The notes: generated by a model from the sequence alone, not told the origin. A stretch of 64,000 nt of DNA from Branchiostoma floridae (GCF_000003815.2 NC_049981.1:12493625-12557624), one strand, 5' to 3'; shown: positions 1-13,900, counted from the first letter of the stretch. Program-made: numbers and translations.

Positions 1-3000
1 TGCGTGTTAAGGACATTTTTGTAATGATTGCTGTATATAAGAATATTATGTAGATGTTGCGTGTGTAGATGTCATCCCGTGTAGATGTAAACATCGTGCA
101 TCATCATGCAGATGTGTAGTTCCTGCATGTGCAGATGTAACAGTTGCGCTGTACATTACATGCCGCTTTCCTCGCACGCTTCAAGCAGCTTTGTCAACGG
201 TTGTGTGAGGACGAGGAATCCGAGGTGAATAGAGTCCAACTTTTTGTAATTTGATGAAATATCTATATCATAATTTGAATTTTTATACTTTTTCATATAA
301 AGAAAACATTTGAAGAAGAAAAGAATTTTCAATTTACAGATGCATTCAATATTTTTGCCTAAATTCATCGCCATATGTTATACTACTTACACAGGGGTGA
401 AACAAGAAGGACATACAGATTGTATTACGTGATCATTTAAAATGCAGTGGAATTAATTATCCATAGGATCATCACAGCTACGCTACTTGTCTCGGGCGTA
501 CAGCAGCAATATACGATAGCAAATCTGAGAGGCAACCGTTAATAAAACGAACGACAATTTGTATTTTGATGTAAATTCAGGAATGGCTGCTACATTTTCG
601 TCTTTTCTTAAGTCACATTCATGTAATTTTAGGACGATTTATAAAACCAAGGAGCTTGTTGATAAAAGCCCCTTGATAAAACCTGTAATGTTAAACATAA
701 ACACTTGTATTTCACTTCTAACGTTGGGAAAGGGTCTGTTTATACCACAAGGACCTTGTAGTAATCGTGTATGTCGTCATATTGAAATCCCCCATAATCC
801 CACATTGTTCGTAAACAACAGGAAACGATAAAGGAAACTTCCTGTTATTCCATAATGATCGCCCTCTGGGGGCAGGTAGGATATAACATCATGTTTGCTG
901 AGTTTAGAGACCAAATAGGGCATAGACTTTTGTATGGCATCAACAGTGTGCTAAATAGACTAATCTAACTCAATGAGCTGCTTCACTGACTTCACTGACA
1001 ATATGTATCACTGTCAATTGAACCTGGCTCGCATTGTTCGAATGCCATAACTCCAGACTTGTATTACTAGATAATTTCTCGAGACGGAGACAGTTCCAGA
1101 TGGCTCGTTATACATAAAGGAAAACAGCGTTAACCCCATTAATTATTAACCAATGAATGTTCGGTGCTATAAGGCCTTAAATTTCTAAAGTAAAGAGTCT
1201 AATAGAATTAGACATCCCTGCAGAGCTGTGGGGTGGCAACTACGCTGGTCGCTTCTCATTAATGGTAGTTTTCTAGATGGTCAAAAAGCATTCGAAATCG
1301 CATCCCTACTACCACATATGTACTTATAGATGTGTTAACGAATGACATCATGACATATGTCTTGCTATCCGTATGTCACAATAAAGCATATGCTACTGAT
1401 AAAGGCCAAGCTGAGTACTTATGAGTGCCATGCCATGTGGCGAATTAGATTCAACGGTCTGCCATGTAGCTAAACTTACTGTTGCAACCTGACAATGTGG
1501 CGAATCGACCTTTGACCGTTCAGTCATATCAATATAACATTTCTGATAGTTGCATCAAGGCAATTGCAGATAAACGTGACGACCCCGGGTCAAAATATGC
1601 CAGCGAAATTAATCAGTAACATATTGTGACTCGTAGATTCATCATCATCATGAATTTCATTTAATGAATTATCATCATAAATTTCCTTTAATGAATTGAA
1701 ACTTTGCAATCTTTCGACTTCACACAATGTACGAGCCTCATTACAATTGTTAAGATTATCTCTTTTTCTCCCTTTTGCCTTGAAGAATGAAATGGTACAG
1801 TATACAAATTAACATTTTCCGAAACCCTTTTACTACAAAGCTAGCCGTTCAGGATAAGCATAAGGAGGAGAATGGAGAGGGAAATGAGGTAAGAGTTTTT
1901 ATCGGTTTTTGATGAAATTTTCTCCTATCTCTGAATCTTCCTGTACCAAGAGCTTCAATTCTGATTTTTTTTTCAATTCTTTTCTATTCATGTCGTGTTT
2001 CACGTATAAAAAGTCGTCGATATGTATATTGCAAATCAATATTGACTTGTTGCAAAATAAACAATATATGTAGTTTATAAAGTAACGTTAATTACCCCGT
2101 TTATATGTCATTTATCCAAAGCCAATGGTTTATCTATACAACGGTTACAAATCAAAATTCCGAAATAAATGAAAGATGATTGTTTTGAACTTTGAAGGCT
2201 ACTATAAGATTGCGACACACTTACACAATGCATAACTAATTAAATTACCAATTCCATCATTATTTACAGCCCAAATGGATCGCCATGCATTTTTAAAACC
2301 GCCGCAGGATTATCCAAAGGACTGCCTGAAGGCCCAAATATCCATTTAAGATTCCCCGCAGGACTTTTATCATGTCTACAAATCTGGGCCTTTCTTCACG
2401 ACTGAGACGTCCCCCGCCTTTGAGACATGGTGGCCTGAAGCGTGGTCGATAAGATGTCTAGATATTCTTGAACACGGGGACTGTACGGGCCACGGCATTT
2501 AAAGCAGCAATTATTCATCCACAAAAAGTTTACTTTCCAGAGTATTTTGAGGCATGTCACTTCTGATATATACGTCTTATCTACGCAGAAATTTGGTCTC
2601 TTTTAAATCATTCTCACAAATGAAATCAGTGACGAGCGAGTGAGAAATTTAAATTCATGTCAAATATAAAAATGGATACCCCTAAAGACTTGTGACCACT
2701 GTGTGGCTGTAGCAATTGTGATAACTTCCTGGCTGTCTACAACATCGGATCAGAGCCAAACCAGGCTTCCAATTCTCCAAGTATTCCATTACACCAATTC
2801 TGTCGTGCAACGTGGCATGCTGCAATTAGCACACTACAATATTCACATAGCTGCGGACTCTCACTAGGGCAAACAAACAAACAGACAGACCAACTGATTG
2901 TAATAGCTCAGTTTTCATAAAGGAATAAAAAAAACTTATCACAGAAATTTCCTCGAATCCTTGACCTGAAGTGGAGTCGAAACTTTTACATTGACATTCG

Positions 3001-3862
3001 TTTACACTCTATCCCGTCGACCGATTCGTGTAATAATTTCGAAAGAAAACCCATGGTACACAAGGCAATCTTAGCTGACGGTCGCTGATGCAATAAAATC
3101 CGAACTGCCAGTGGAAATGATAAACGGAATATGAAACATGCTGCCACATTAGTGATCCGTTAAATGGATAGGACTGCAACGTTGTGATTTGACCTTTAAA
3201 GACGTGCTTGAGTTTACAATACTGTGGCAAAGATACATACAAATGGCAAATACAATAAGAAAATCAAATGTCCATTTTGGCGAGTTAAAAGATTGAGATC
3301 TACCGTGCCAAAAATAGACATAGATGCCATTTTTAACAATGTCAATCAAGCCAAATGTCGTTTTTAACAATGTTGTCTTCATTTTCGTCACATTACATTC
3401 CATCCTCAATGATCATTACATTACTTTGATTACAATTAAAAGTCCTTATGGAATATGATTAATTTCCTCCTTGCCTTTTAATATTCCTCTTATAATTGGG
3501 AGCGCTATTTTTAATCAACAACACAATATTTCTAATCTTCATGATATGAATTTCGATTGATGGTTATTTTCATTATAATAATAATTCATTTTTCTCCGAT
3601 TCTTAATATATGCGCATATGCTCACCATATAACATATAATAAGAGTAGTAAATATCTATAAGAAACTGAGACGTGTTTAATGTTGCAGTATCCTAAAACT
3701 AAAACAATTCGTTGTTTTTGAAGCAATTTTCATATTTTATAGGCTACATAATGCAAAATTCTGACATTTTTCCTACGGCATCTATGGCAATATGAAGACC
3801 TTTGTTCAAAATCATGTCTTTGTCACAAAGATGAATTTTTGCCATATTGTTCTTATCTTCAG
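1..3862. other. Upstream/intronic DNA of the RGK gene, no exon recognised
   Basis: The first visible RGK exon begins in the middle of the G domain, so the N-terminal exons lie left of the window and this stretch is probably a large intron. It is mostly AT-rich. The first 130 bases carry an irregular repeat of tgtagatgt/gcagatgt. Positions 2730-2850 hold an inverse copy of a dispersed repeat (listed separately), and 2270-2520 is a GC-richer island. No open frame matches a known domain. Confidence 0.6.
2725..2880 (-). repeat. Dispersed repeat R3 (GGTTTGGCTC family), inverse copy
   Basis: The reverse complement contains TGGTTTGGCTCTGATCCGATG, which matches plus-strand copies near 19200, 24750, 31310 and 34180 (core GGTTTGGCTCNGGTCCAATG). 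It is followed on the plus strand by caaacaaacaaacagacag. It resembles a short SINE-like element; the family is not identified. Confidence 0.6.
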
Positions 3863-4064
3863 AACTACGTCCGAAGAAGAGACCAGTACATCCCAAAGGG
3901 AGACGCCTACCTGATAGTGTACGCCATCAACGACAGGGAGAGCTTCAAGACGGCCTCCAAACTACTCATCAAGTTGAGAAGAAGCAGACCCCTCCACGAC
4001 ATTCCCGTCATCCTTGTCGGCAACAAACGAGACTTGGAAAGATCGCGAGAGGTCAAGAAGAAAG
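3863..4064 (+). CDS. RGK GTPase exon (beta4 to G4)
   Basis: The acceptor is ttcttatcttcag just before 3863 and the donor gt is at 4065-4066. The exon begins in phase 0 (NYVRRRDQYIPKGD) and ends phase 1. The open frame runs a few residues past the donor and then stops, as expected for intron read-through. Confidence 0.9.
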
Positions 4065-5663
4065 GTTGCAATTCTTGATAATAAAGATATTGAGTAATAA
4101 TTGATATTGACATTTTCATATTCATACAAACTTTATCACTTCATCATATTTTGCAAGGCCATATTGATTCTATTACATGCATGACATCCTTTGGAAACCC
4201 CAAAACTGATGCGAGCATGCAAATAAAAAGCAAGGTTAGGAAAAAAGTTGCCTTCGTGATAAAATTCAAGTAATTGGAAAGGACTGAGCACATAGAAGAT
4301 GGTAAACCGAACAATAGATTCTTCATTTCAGTCCTTTCACATCTTTTATTGATTTGGAATTGACTTTGGCATCCCACGATATAATTTTGCAATTGAGGGA
4401 ATACATTTCCCTCTTTTTGTAGCTGCTTTGCACGATTAAGAGTATGGACGAAAATTGCTGTTCGGACAGATGTCATTTATATGATTATAATGAAATCAAC
4501 ATGGCCCAACAGGAACACAGGAATGCCATATATACAATTTTCCTTCATGATTAATATACCCTCGAAGTAGTACTGGCACGGAACGATATCATCATGATGA
4601 CTCGAGACAATGGAGAACAATGACGGCCCGCTTCAATACACGAGGCCTCTTCAATAATGACGATGTTGAATCGAAGCATGTTGCAGCAACCTTTCGACAC
4701 TTTCAAATTTAGTTGATTATACCTGCCGTCTTAGATGAATGGTATTGGTATTGCAGTATCTTCCACGATTTATGGGACGTCCAGGTTTGCATTTATATGA
4801 TAATGAGGGCCTTGGGCCTGTACTCATCTCCAACATCCCTAGAGGAATCGTTGAATAATACATTTGCACCAAGAGGTGGTTCGAGGAGATAGGTCTTACC
4901 TCCGGGGACTTGTTCAAAAGAATTGCTTGTTGTTAACATGACTCTTCATTTCGTCCTAAAGGACGTTGACCTTGTAGATTGTCACGACTGTTTCACTGTT
5001 CTATTCCTTGCCTGCATAGCTGATAGCCTGGCTTAACAGCACTCCTAGTGGCTCATCCGAGTATAGCTTACTGAGGATAGGCCCATGACAGACATGACTG
5101 CCTAGCAGTGAGAGACATAGAAGCCGATCAAGATGAATTATGAAATAGTGAAAACATTATTTTGCAGACTCCGACTTGCTTACAACTTTACTTTTAAAGC
5201 GTGTAGCTAAATCCCATGAAAAAAGAAACAATGCCGAACAAGCTGCAAATGTGTCAAGCATTCACATTTTTCAATCTTCTCCCTGCGGTCTAACTCCGAA
5301 CCACTACATTACAATTTGCTGCCAAACGGCTACGATTAATGATTGAGATTAATGTTGTGTCTTCTGTATTCTTTTGCAGAGGGCACCGCATGCGCCAAGG
5401 TCATGGAGTGCAAGTTCATCGAGACGTCAACAACGATACGTCACAACATCGACGAGCTGTTCGAAGGTGTCGTCCGACAGATCCGTCTCCGTAGCAACGT
5501 GGAGGAGCGCGACTCCGAGCTCATGCAGAAAATGGCGTCATCGGAAAGACGAGGCAGCAAGGGTATTCTGGGTAAAGCCAAAAACCTGCTCACCTCCATG
5601 TTACCGAAGAAGAGGAGGAACAGATTGGTGTCCAGCTCCTGTAACGATCTGTCGGTTCTGTGA
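3863..5663 (+). CDS. RGK-family small GTPase (REM/GEM/RAD type), 3' two coding exons, partial
   Basis: RGK proteins are Ras-like GTPases that bind the beta subunit of voltage-gated calcium channels and reduce channel activity at the plasma membrane; they also affect the cytoskeleton. Two exons are seen: 3863-4064 and 5380-5663. Exon one carries GDAYLIVYAINDRESF (the beta4/alpha3 region with RGK-like divergence) and the G4 motif NKRDLERSREV. Exon two carries the G5 region KFIETS, then FEGVVRQIRLR, a basic calmodulin/lipid-binding tail (MLPKKRRNR) and the RGK signature C-terminus CNDLSVL; vertebrate members end with a very similar C-x-x-LSVL and lack a CAAX box, as here. The splice joins REVKKK to EGTACAK in frame (phase 1). 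The P-loop and switch exons are outside the window, so which of REM, GEM or RRAD is closest cannot be settled; the cephalochordate gene may be a pre-duplication single copy. Confidence 0.93.
4190..4390 (+). repeat. Dispersed repeat R1, copy 1 (RGK intron)
   Basis: This shares a direct similarity with 46485-46675: CCAAAACTGATGC, GCAAATAAAAA, GAACAATAGATTCTTCATTT and TTGGAATTGAC occur in the same order in both. It is an unclassified interspersed repeat, probably a short non-autonomous element. Confidence 0.6.
5005..5165 (+). repeat. Dispersed repeat R2, copy 1
   Basis: It matches 26340-26475 in direct orientation: CTGATAGCCTG, AACAGCAC, GAGTATAGCT, CAGTGAGAGACATAGAAGCC and ATAGTGAAAACATTA appear in order. 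One copy lies in the RGK intron and the other between the two TRPC genes, which suggests an interspersed element. Confidence 0.65.
5380..5663 (+). CDS. RGK GTPase last coding exon (G5 and C-terminal tail)
   Basis: The acceptor cttttgcag ends at 5379. The exon contributes two bases to the split Glu codon and ends with TGA at 5661-5663 after the SVL terminus. The tail is rich in Lys/Arg (KNLLTSML then PKKRRNR), which in the family binds acidic phospholipids and calmodulin. Confidence 0.93.
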
Positions 5664-6251
5664 ATTCAAACCTTCGACGGTACAATATCATGTTCCCACA
5701 ATGAATTGCAATGAACTTTGACCTCTTTAGCGCCTGAGTATGAGTGATTATCAACGGGAAAGGGCTTGTTGCATAGAACCTCCATGATATGGCAGAAAGA
5801 ATAAAAGGAAAAGAATCACTGATAATGAGAGGACGTCAACACGGTTCCGATGAAAGATGTATAGTTTTCGCCTGCTGTCTTCGAATCCCAGCGACAAAGA
5901 ATGTAATTGCAGGTGTTGTATGTAACATAGAAATGATAAAATTAGAAATTTGAATGCGCTGCAATAACAATGACTGAGAGAGGGGTTCCTGTTATCATTT
6001 AGCTGCAACATAAATAAATACAGAGATACTGAAAAAGGTGTTCCTATATTGTTAAGAAGGTGTTCATCGACATGTACTCTTAAAAATGTTTGTTTTTTCC
6101 ACAATTTTCACAACGTCAGTCAATTGATTATATTTGATATCTTTGATTTCACAGATGTTTACACCGTTTCTATATGTTGTTGCAGTATTTCTTACAGTAT
6201 TTCATGTATAATTGCTGCAATATTCCACAAATGTTGTAATGAACGAATAAA
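5664..6251 (+). other. Putative 3' UTR of the RGK gene with poly(A) signal
   Basis: AT-rich sequence follows the stop codon. A canonical AATAAA lies at 6246-6251 and is the first plus-strand signal noticed after the stop. No other gene is seen here. Confidence 0.5.
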
Positions 6252-7440
6252 GTGAATCACGATAATCCTAATCTTACATTGAGTACCTTTAAAGCACACT
6301 ACTGTACTGTGCTAACGGGAGAGATACGAAGTACAGTCACTAATCACTTGTGCTAGGAGAATGGAGAAGAGGAATCAGTGTGGACTATATTTTATGAAAC
6401 TAATCATATTTTAAGATAATGTATAATTATTCAATTTACTTCTTTCTAATCAAAGTATTTCATTTCCTCGGACTATTGTAAATATACATTTTATGTTTTC
6501 AACTGTTGTTATAAAACCACATTACCTATAAAAAGTAACTTACTTTTGGTGACAGGGGATTGCTTACTTTTGTTTGATTGGTAGAAGAACGGATCGCGTG
6601 ACAGATCACCTGACAGGACCTGTTTAATGGTTGCTCACTTCGAATTGTGCATCGATGTTTGCATAGATGGTTTTTGAAATAATGTAACTATATTGTAAAT
6701 ATGATATCGCATCCGATCTATGTACATTACTGTATCTAAGACTCTTAAGAATTGTCTTGGGAAGTTTATTGCTCAAGATTTGTCTTCGTGTTACGCATTG
6801 AAGACATTTTGCGGAGGATAACTTTGACAAGGGTGCACTTATGAATTTTCTCGCAAGGTGTCCCCAAACTACTGCTAAACGTTGAGATTCCCTGACTTAC
6901 TAAACGATCAAGTGTACAGTAAATGTTCTACGATACACAAGGTTACTTCCAACAAGGTTACATCAAAGATGTACGCTTACAATAGATCTGATTTATTGAA
7001 TGATAGAGAGGATAAAAATATCAATAAAAGAAGTTTCTCATAGTTTACATAGTTCGTACATTATACATATTAATTAGCTGCCACTGTTTATCTAATAATC
7101 TATAGTGAGTGTGCGTGTGCGTGTTTGTATGTTTGTGTGTGAATATGTGTTTGAGCGTGCGTGTGTGGGAGTGTTTGTCTTTGCTACATTTACATATCAG
7201 GTTTTCTCTGAAAATATAGCTAAAGAACACAGTAAGATCCATGTCATTCTGTGGGACCACTTTCCGGGATTGCGTAATTACTCAAATGGCTGGGGAGGGG
7301 GTAATGAAACACGGCGAAGGTAATACACTATTTTTCCAGCATTTACTCACAAATGTTGCTGTTTTTGGCATCTCATAAATGTCAAAGCTACGCAAAACTA
7401 TCTGTAACGTATGATATCTAGATGTTGATGCTAATTACAA
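6252..7440. other. Intergenic region between RGK gene and TRPC-like copy A
   Basis: No coding exon is recognised. A GT-rich low-complexity stretch (gtgtgcgtgtgcgtg and similar) lies at about 7107-7172. The rest is AT-rich unique-looking sequence. Confidence 0.6.
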
Positions 7441-7679
7441 ACAAACAAAAGTATTTCATTACAACATTCACATGATAACCAATAAGGTAAGTCTCTATGA
7501 CTACAATCATACGCCTTAAGGCATGACTTAAAAGTTACTTAGCGAGACAGAGGTCACATTTCTCTCACGCCATATTCACACCATGGACGGCTTGAAGCGG
7601 TATAAGTTGACGACACCGCTTTGTGCCATACAGTTCACGGTTAAACTACAGGCTGTAACTTCACAAACACTCCAAGATC
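7440..7679 (+). promoter_or_regulatory. Conserved 5' flank/leader of TRPC-like copy A
   Basis: This stretch is closely similar to 27135-27363 upstream of copy B, including AACCAATAAGGTAAGTCTC, CTATGACTACAATCAT, GAGACAGAGGTCACATTTCT and CACCATGGACGGCTTGAAGC. It contains a CCAAT box and probably holds the promoter and 5' UTR duplicated with the gene. A short upstream ORF starts at 7583 in a strong start context (CACCATGG) and overlaps the main ATG at 7680 in another frame. The transcription start cannot be fixed from sequence. Confidence 0.55.
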
Positions 7680-7997
7680 ATGGATGAACGTTTTCTGGGT
7701 CTGGTCCGTAATAACGACGTGGTGGGAGTGTCTGTGGCCCTCATGGAGGAAAGTGTTAACTCAGACGCCCGCCCGAACCTCGGGACACTTCGGGACGAGT
7801 TCGGGAGGTCTGTCCTGGAGCTGGCCGTGGACAGAGGATTGCACGAAGTGGCCGAGGTTTTGTTAGACCACGGCGTACCCATGGGAGATGCGCTGCTGTA
7901 CACAGTAGACCGGGAGGATATTACAGCTGTGCAAATACTGCTGAAGACAGCCTTGAGAGACAAGTCATTAGAACGAACGTATGGCGTGGATATTGAG
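7680..7997 (+). CDS. TRPC-like A exon 1 (ankyrin repeats)
   Basis: It starts at ATG 7680 (MDERFLGLVRNNDVVGVSVA), the same start as copy B exon 1, and ends at the donor gag|gttagt, phase 0. The repeat hallmarks LGTLRDEFGRSVLELAV and HEVAEVLLDHGVP are typical of TRPC N-termini. Confidence 0.88.
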
Positions 7998-10900
7998 GTT
8001 AGTACAGCTCAGAAGATTACAATTAATTCAAGACATCTATATGATATCCGGCCTGATACATACATTATCCGGGCCGTGATAAGCTCTGTTGCGACTTTTT
8101 TAATGGGCCAGTATGTACTCACTGATATGGACGCAAATTCTGGTAGCGTATAGGGTCTCAATAGAACTTTTTCAAACATTTTAAAACTTTGTGGTGTCGG
8201 AGACGACTCCTCTTTCCAAGCCTCGCAACTCATACAAAGAACAGCAGTCTCCAGAACTCTTACAAATGTTTAATCTTACAATGTTTATCAACTTTTGGCC
8301 TCGTCTGTATTAGAATTGTTGTTTCTTGGGCGGGTATATATATCATGTAGGTGGCACCTGGCACGAATGGCAAATGTTCCGTATATCCCGTATCACCAAC
8401 AGTCCCAGCCCGACCGCGGGTCGAATCACCCCCTTGCGGAGTGTAGTCCGGTGATCCGACCCGCGAAGGGGCGGGTACCTCAGGTGATACGGGATGGAAC
8501 ATGTGTCACGGTACAAAGGGCGTTTCGCATCTATAGCGGGGAGTCCGNNNNNNNNNNNNNNNNNNNNNNNNNNNNNNNNNNNNNNNNNNNNNNNNNNNNN
8601 NNNNNNNNNNNNNNNNNNNNNNNNNNNNNNNNNNNNNNNNNNNNNNNAATTGCTACATACATCATAATGAGCGAGCGGCGGCGAACCGCCTTCCCCCGCG
8701 CGCTTTAAGGGCCGATTTCAAAGGCCACTGCAAATTGAATCTGACTGAATTTCATTAAAGCAAGGGCAAGACAAGAAGGATAAAATATAGGGCAGTAAAA
8801 CAGGTCTGAGTAGGATTAGAGTACGATGGTCTCCATACCTCTTCATTTAGGACACAATAAAACATGGCGAAGAAACTTCCCTGCAACGAGAAAGAGTAAC
8901 AAAGAGGTTAACAAGCATGGACCGCGGGAGTCCATTAATCTAGCTTAAAGTCAAAGCATCTGGCGCATCACCAGTCCAAACCTTCACTAGCTATCGTCAA
9001 AATGAATTGGATATGGTAGTCTGGCCGGTATGGTGGTGTCTCAATACACAAAGGCATTTATTGGAAAAGTCGTGGCTCAACAGACCAGATATAACGTTTT
9101 GATATACAGTTAAACCCGTACAAGTGACCACCTCGACATAAGGGCCACCTGGTCAATCTGACTACTTATTTGTGGCCATTTTAGATATATTTCAAATTGA
9201 TACAAGCATCAAGAATTAAGTATCAAATCAGGGATCCTCTCTGTAATGACCACCTGTCCACATAGGCCAGTTTTCTTGGGCAGTTTTTACTGTGTATGAA
9301 GTACTACACATGCAACTATATCTTCCTTTATTTGATTTAATAGCTAGGCTAGAAACACGAGATCTCGTCAGTAATCATCAGATGGTAACGTGACGATATC
9401 TGTGTCCTCAGTTGACACCATGGAACATATTGCTGCCTGTGTTACCAGAGTAGTTGAGTAATACATTTCTACATGTGCTCCATTCCCTACAGCATGTTGT
9501 GAACATGAGACCCTATAGATGTGCGGTGCTCTTGATAAATACAGAGCAGCATTTAACACAGTCATTCAATAGCAATTGCATACCAGGGCACGTACTACTA
9601 TAGGAGGCATATCCAGGGCTTTAGTTAATGCATGGGAGCTATTTGGAGTGTAATAGATTCATAACCGACTAAAGAGCTTCGAACTAAACATGAAAAGGTA
9701 GGCATATAGCCCTGATTGGCCAATATATCTCACCAAAGAGGTACGTTTTTGTCATTAAACCATGCATTTTACACTGTGCAAATAGGAAAACAATAATCAA
9801 TACAAGCTATAGTGTAGTGTTACAGTTTGGATTTTCTTTTCTTGTTATTGTTACATTTCAATTCAGAGCGTTTTCCTTCTTTATCTACTTTTCATTCTTT
9901 CTTGATTTTTTACTCCTTCTTTCCATCAATTTGTCTTTCTTCCTTGCTTTCTTTTTGTCGTTCTTGTCTTTGATCTGCCCTTTTCTCCATTATTTCTTTC
10001 TGGTATTTTACCTGAAGTGTGCTGAAAATGGCGAAGAGATATTGCAAGATGGCGCCAACCATTTTCAGAGACAGAAAACTGAATGTCCACGTGACCATGG
10101 CCAGTACCAGCTGCGTCCAAACCGCCTTGGCGTGGTTTCTGCAAAGGCAAAGAGACAACACTAGAAGGGTAACATTTGCAAGCTAGTAAATAATGTTATT
10201 ATATAACCTTCACATGGACAAGTCTAACATATAACTGTTTTTTCTTACTTTGAAATTCATCCCCCAGGCTGCAAACAAGCCTTCAATCCATGATGCTCTT
10301 TGGACATAATTAAACCAGTCTACTACTACTACTTCGACTTTAACACATTTATTATTTATGATGACCAGGCCCTCTGGCTCTCTGATCGAGTCGACCATGG
10401 TGTTAGGTACAGGGTCGACTCATCCTAAACCCATACCAGACTGTACTTCTCACGCTAAAAAGGGAAGTAACAGTGCGGCTGACCAGGGAGCGGTGTGGTT
10501 GTTTATCTATCTGTTGTACCATGACGTTTCAACACCTGGACAGTTCAGCCTATAGCTTACCAAGACGATTCTGCACCAGGTCCGTGGACCACACAGGTTA
10601 TGGGTATGTCTACCATTAGGGTAAGGATGAGTTTAGATTAGGGGTAGGGTTAGAGTTAGAGTAAGCGTCTTCCTGACGACGAAAAGTCCTGAAACAGTCC
10701 TTGACATTAAACCGAATTGCNNNNNNNNNNNNNNNNNNNNNNNNNNNNNNNNNNNNNNNNNNNNNNNNNNNNNNNNNNNNNNNNNNNNNNNNNNNNNNNN
10801 NNNNNNNNNNNNNNNNNNNNNNNNNNNNNNNNNNNNNNNNNNNNNNNNNNNNNNNNNNNNNNNNNNNNNNNNNNNNNNNNNNNNNNNNNNNNNNNNNNNN

Positions 10901-13900
10901 NNNNNNNNNNNNNNNNNNNNNNNNNNNNNNNNNNNNNNNNNNNNNNNNNNNNNNNNNNNNNNNNNNNNNNNNNNNNNNNNNNNNNNNNNNNNNNNNNNNN
11001 NNNNNNNNNNNNNNNNNNNNNNNNNNNNNNNNNNNNNNNNNNNNNNNNNNNNNNNNNNNNNNNNNNNNNNNNNNNNNNNNNNNNNNNNNNNNNNNNNNNN
11101 NNNNNNNNAGGCAAAGTCAAGTGTCAATAATAACTGGACATCTTTTAACTCGATAAAGTGTTATCAAATCTCGACTCGCTTGTTAGCACTGTCTGAGCAC
11201 GTGCGTTTATGTATACGCAAGTGAGAAGCCTGGCTCATGCATTGTTTACATATGTCAAGGCAAAGTCAAAGTCAACTAGAGTTCAACGAACCCATCTCTT
11301 CGCCAAATAATCATGCCTTTATTTAAGACTTTAAGGTCTTATTGTTCCTCACAAACACACAAACATTACCAAAACCAGACTGTGACCTGACAGATGACCT
11401 GGTAGCATCCCTGGTCAATCAGAATTTCATGCTTGTCAATTTAGACTTTGTCCCCAGTGTAAGGGCGTCCTCCAGCAAACCATCTGTATAACAGCTGTGT
11501 CCATAGATATAGGTCAAAATGAGATATATAGAGCACAGTTTATTTCTGTTAATAAGTTTTGCTGCAGTACCTTAGGAAGCCGCTAGGGGGCCCACTATCA
11601 TTATTTATCTTCGTTTTCCTGACCCCTACCCACCTACCAAATATCATCAGGATTTTTTCAAGGCTTCTCGAGTTATGCATTCCACAAACAAAATGACGCA
11701 CACACTCGGCCCGCTACCGTCCTAACGGAAAATGCTACGTCAACTATTTTCGAACACAACCTTCCTTTCCGCAGCCGCTACTTAAATACTAAATACCATG
11801 AAAATCCATACACAGCTTCTTGAGTTATATGCTGTTGGCATGAATTTATGAACTTTCCTCATTAATTATGCAAATAAGCTACTGATTTGCATAATTATTA
11901 TTACATTGTATAAGTCATCACTCATTCTATCTACATACCGAAAATCCTGATGATCTGTTTACACGTTCTCAAGTTATCCTCGTCCAAAGTTTGAACGAAA
12001 ATCGGTGCCTGCAGTTTCCAAAAAGCCGCTAGGGGGTCCAAACTCACAGCACTTACTCTCTGTTTCAAGGGCTATCTACCACTCAAAAATCATGACCACA
12101 GCATGTCCAGAACACGAAGTGCCAAAATTAAAAGTTTTGCTGCAGTACCTTAGGCAGCCACTAGGGTGCCCATTATCGAACTTGACCTTCGTTTTCCTAA
12201 CCCCAATCCACCTAACAAATATAATCAGGATCCATTCAAGGGTTCTCGAGTTATCTTGCTTACAGACAAACGCACTTACATACAAATCCCGCTACAGCAC
12301 CATAGGTAAGAGCCAGGTAAACCATTTTCGCACTTGACCTTCCTCTCCAAAACCGCTACACACCTACCAAGTTTCGTGAAAATCGCCCAGCTAGATTTTG
12401 ACTTATGCTGCCAAAAACAAACCGCAAAATACATACCAAGCTCGCTGCAGTACCGTAGGAAAACGCCAGGTAATCCGTTTTCAAACTTGGCATTCCTTTC
12501 GACAACTGCTACATACCTACCAAAAATCACAAAATTCCATCCACAATTTCTCGAGTTATATGCTGTTGACCTACATACAGACCCAAGTCAAGCAATCTCA
12601 TACTCTTCTTGGCGAAGAGAATAATAACTTCCAGAAATTCTTTTAACTCTTGATCTGCAAGGATTCTCAGTTGCAATGTGTAGGCATTTAACGGTAGTTT
12701 ATCTTTATCTGGTATTTTTAAAACACTACTTTAAGGATATCAAGTCAACGGACGGTGGTTTGAAATTCTAAAAGTATTCCAATTATTTTCAAAATTTTGC
12801 ATGTTTAAAATGGCCGTGGTGCTGTTGAGTTTGTTTCCCCCAACACACCATCTTTCTTCCGGTACTATTTCACTTCAGGATAAATTCATTGCAGAACACA
12901 TAGCTTCAACCTCCGTGCTCTTTAGTCATTCTAGTGAGCACTTCATCGTAGATTGCACTATGTATTTTAATGATAGAAATATCCTATCAATTTGAATATG
13001 AAGTAGATTCCTTCACTTTTAAGTAGCACTGAAAAATAGATATTCTTTATGCGTGGCATAAGTCGAATCCATACATACAATCCTACAGTTTCATTATTAC
13101 CAAAAAGCGATAAGAAGCCGAACATGTATGCAAGACAACATGTGTATGTTTTTCTTTGTTAATGATATGTGTGTTACACTTTGCTTGTTTGGGTGAAAAT
13201 GCACAGTAAAGTTCTGTATGTAGCCTCGTAGTACCATTGTCTATATAGCTAGTCTAGTAGTAGTTGTTATTGGTCGTCATGCATTCTACCTTGTGCGACT
13301 GTTGAGCAATAAAGTCATTCATTTATCCATTCTGCCAAATCCTAAAGAAAAGTGAAAAAAACGAACCTGTATGCCAGAAAACATATGTCTGTTTGTCTTT
13401 GTTAATGATGTGACTTGTACTTTGCTCGGTTGGACGAAAATGTACAATAAAGGTCCTCGTTCATTCATTCTGCCAACTAACCATCTCCCTTTCGAATGAC
13501 GAAATAATGGCTGGTGGTGGTGCCGAATGAAGACAGAGCGATGTTCTGTATATAGCCTCGTAGCACCATTGTCTATATAGCTAGTATTTGTCACACATTC
13601 TACCTTGTGCAACTGTTGAGCAATAAATTTCATTCTTTCATCCATTATGCCAACTAAGGCCCCCTTTCCACTAGACGGCGATCGCGCTGCGCTCTCACTA
13701 AGACCTAAATAGGATATGTCTGACCTTCGCTTTCACACTGGGTATATAGTACAAAACGTGAACGTGTGACTGGGAAGACAACAAAACACACAAAGTGTGA
13801 AAAGATTCGTTTCTTTTCTAGAAAATTCGTTATGCAATCTGTCAAATCTTAGGTCACAGAGGGAACGCGGCCAGAGCGCTGTCCTAGTGGAAAGGGGGTA

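Noticed and set aside
7105-7323. Open frame over the GT-rich stretch
   Set aside because: Low-complexity V/C-rich translation of a dinucleotide-like repeat.
9817-10164. 115-residue hydrophobic frame as a membrane protein
   Set aside because: Phe/Leu-rich translation of a pyrimidine-rich tract; no splice or family support.
10633-11156. Long frames made mostly of X
   Set aside because: They run through the N gap and carry no information. The same holds for frames across the other gaps.
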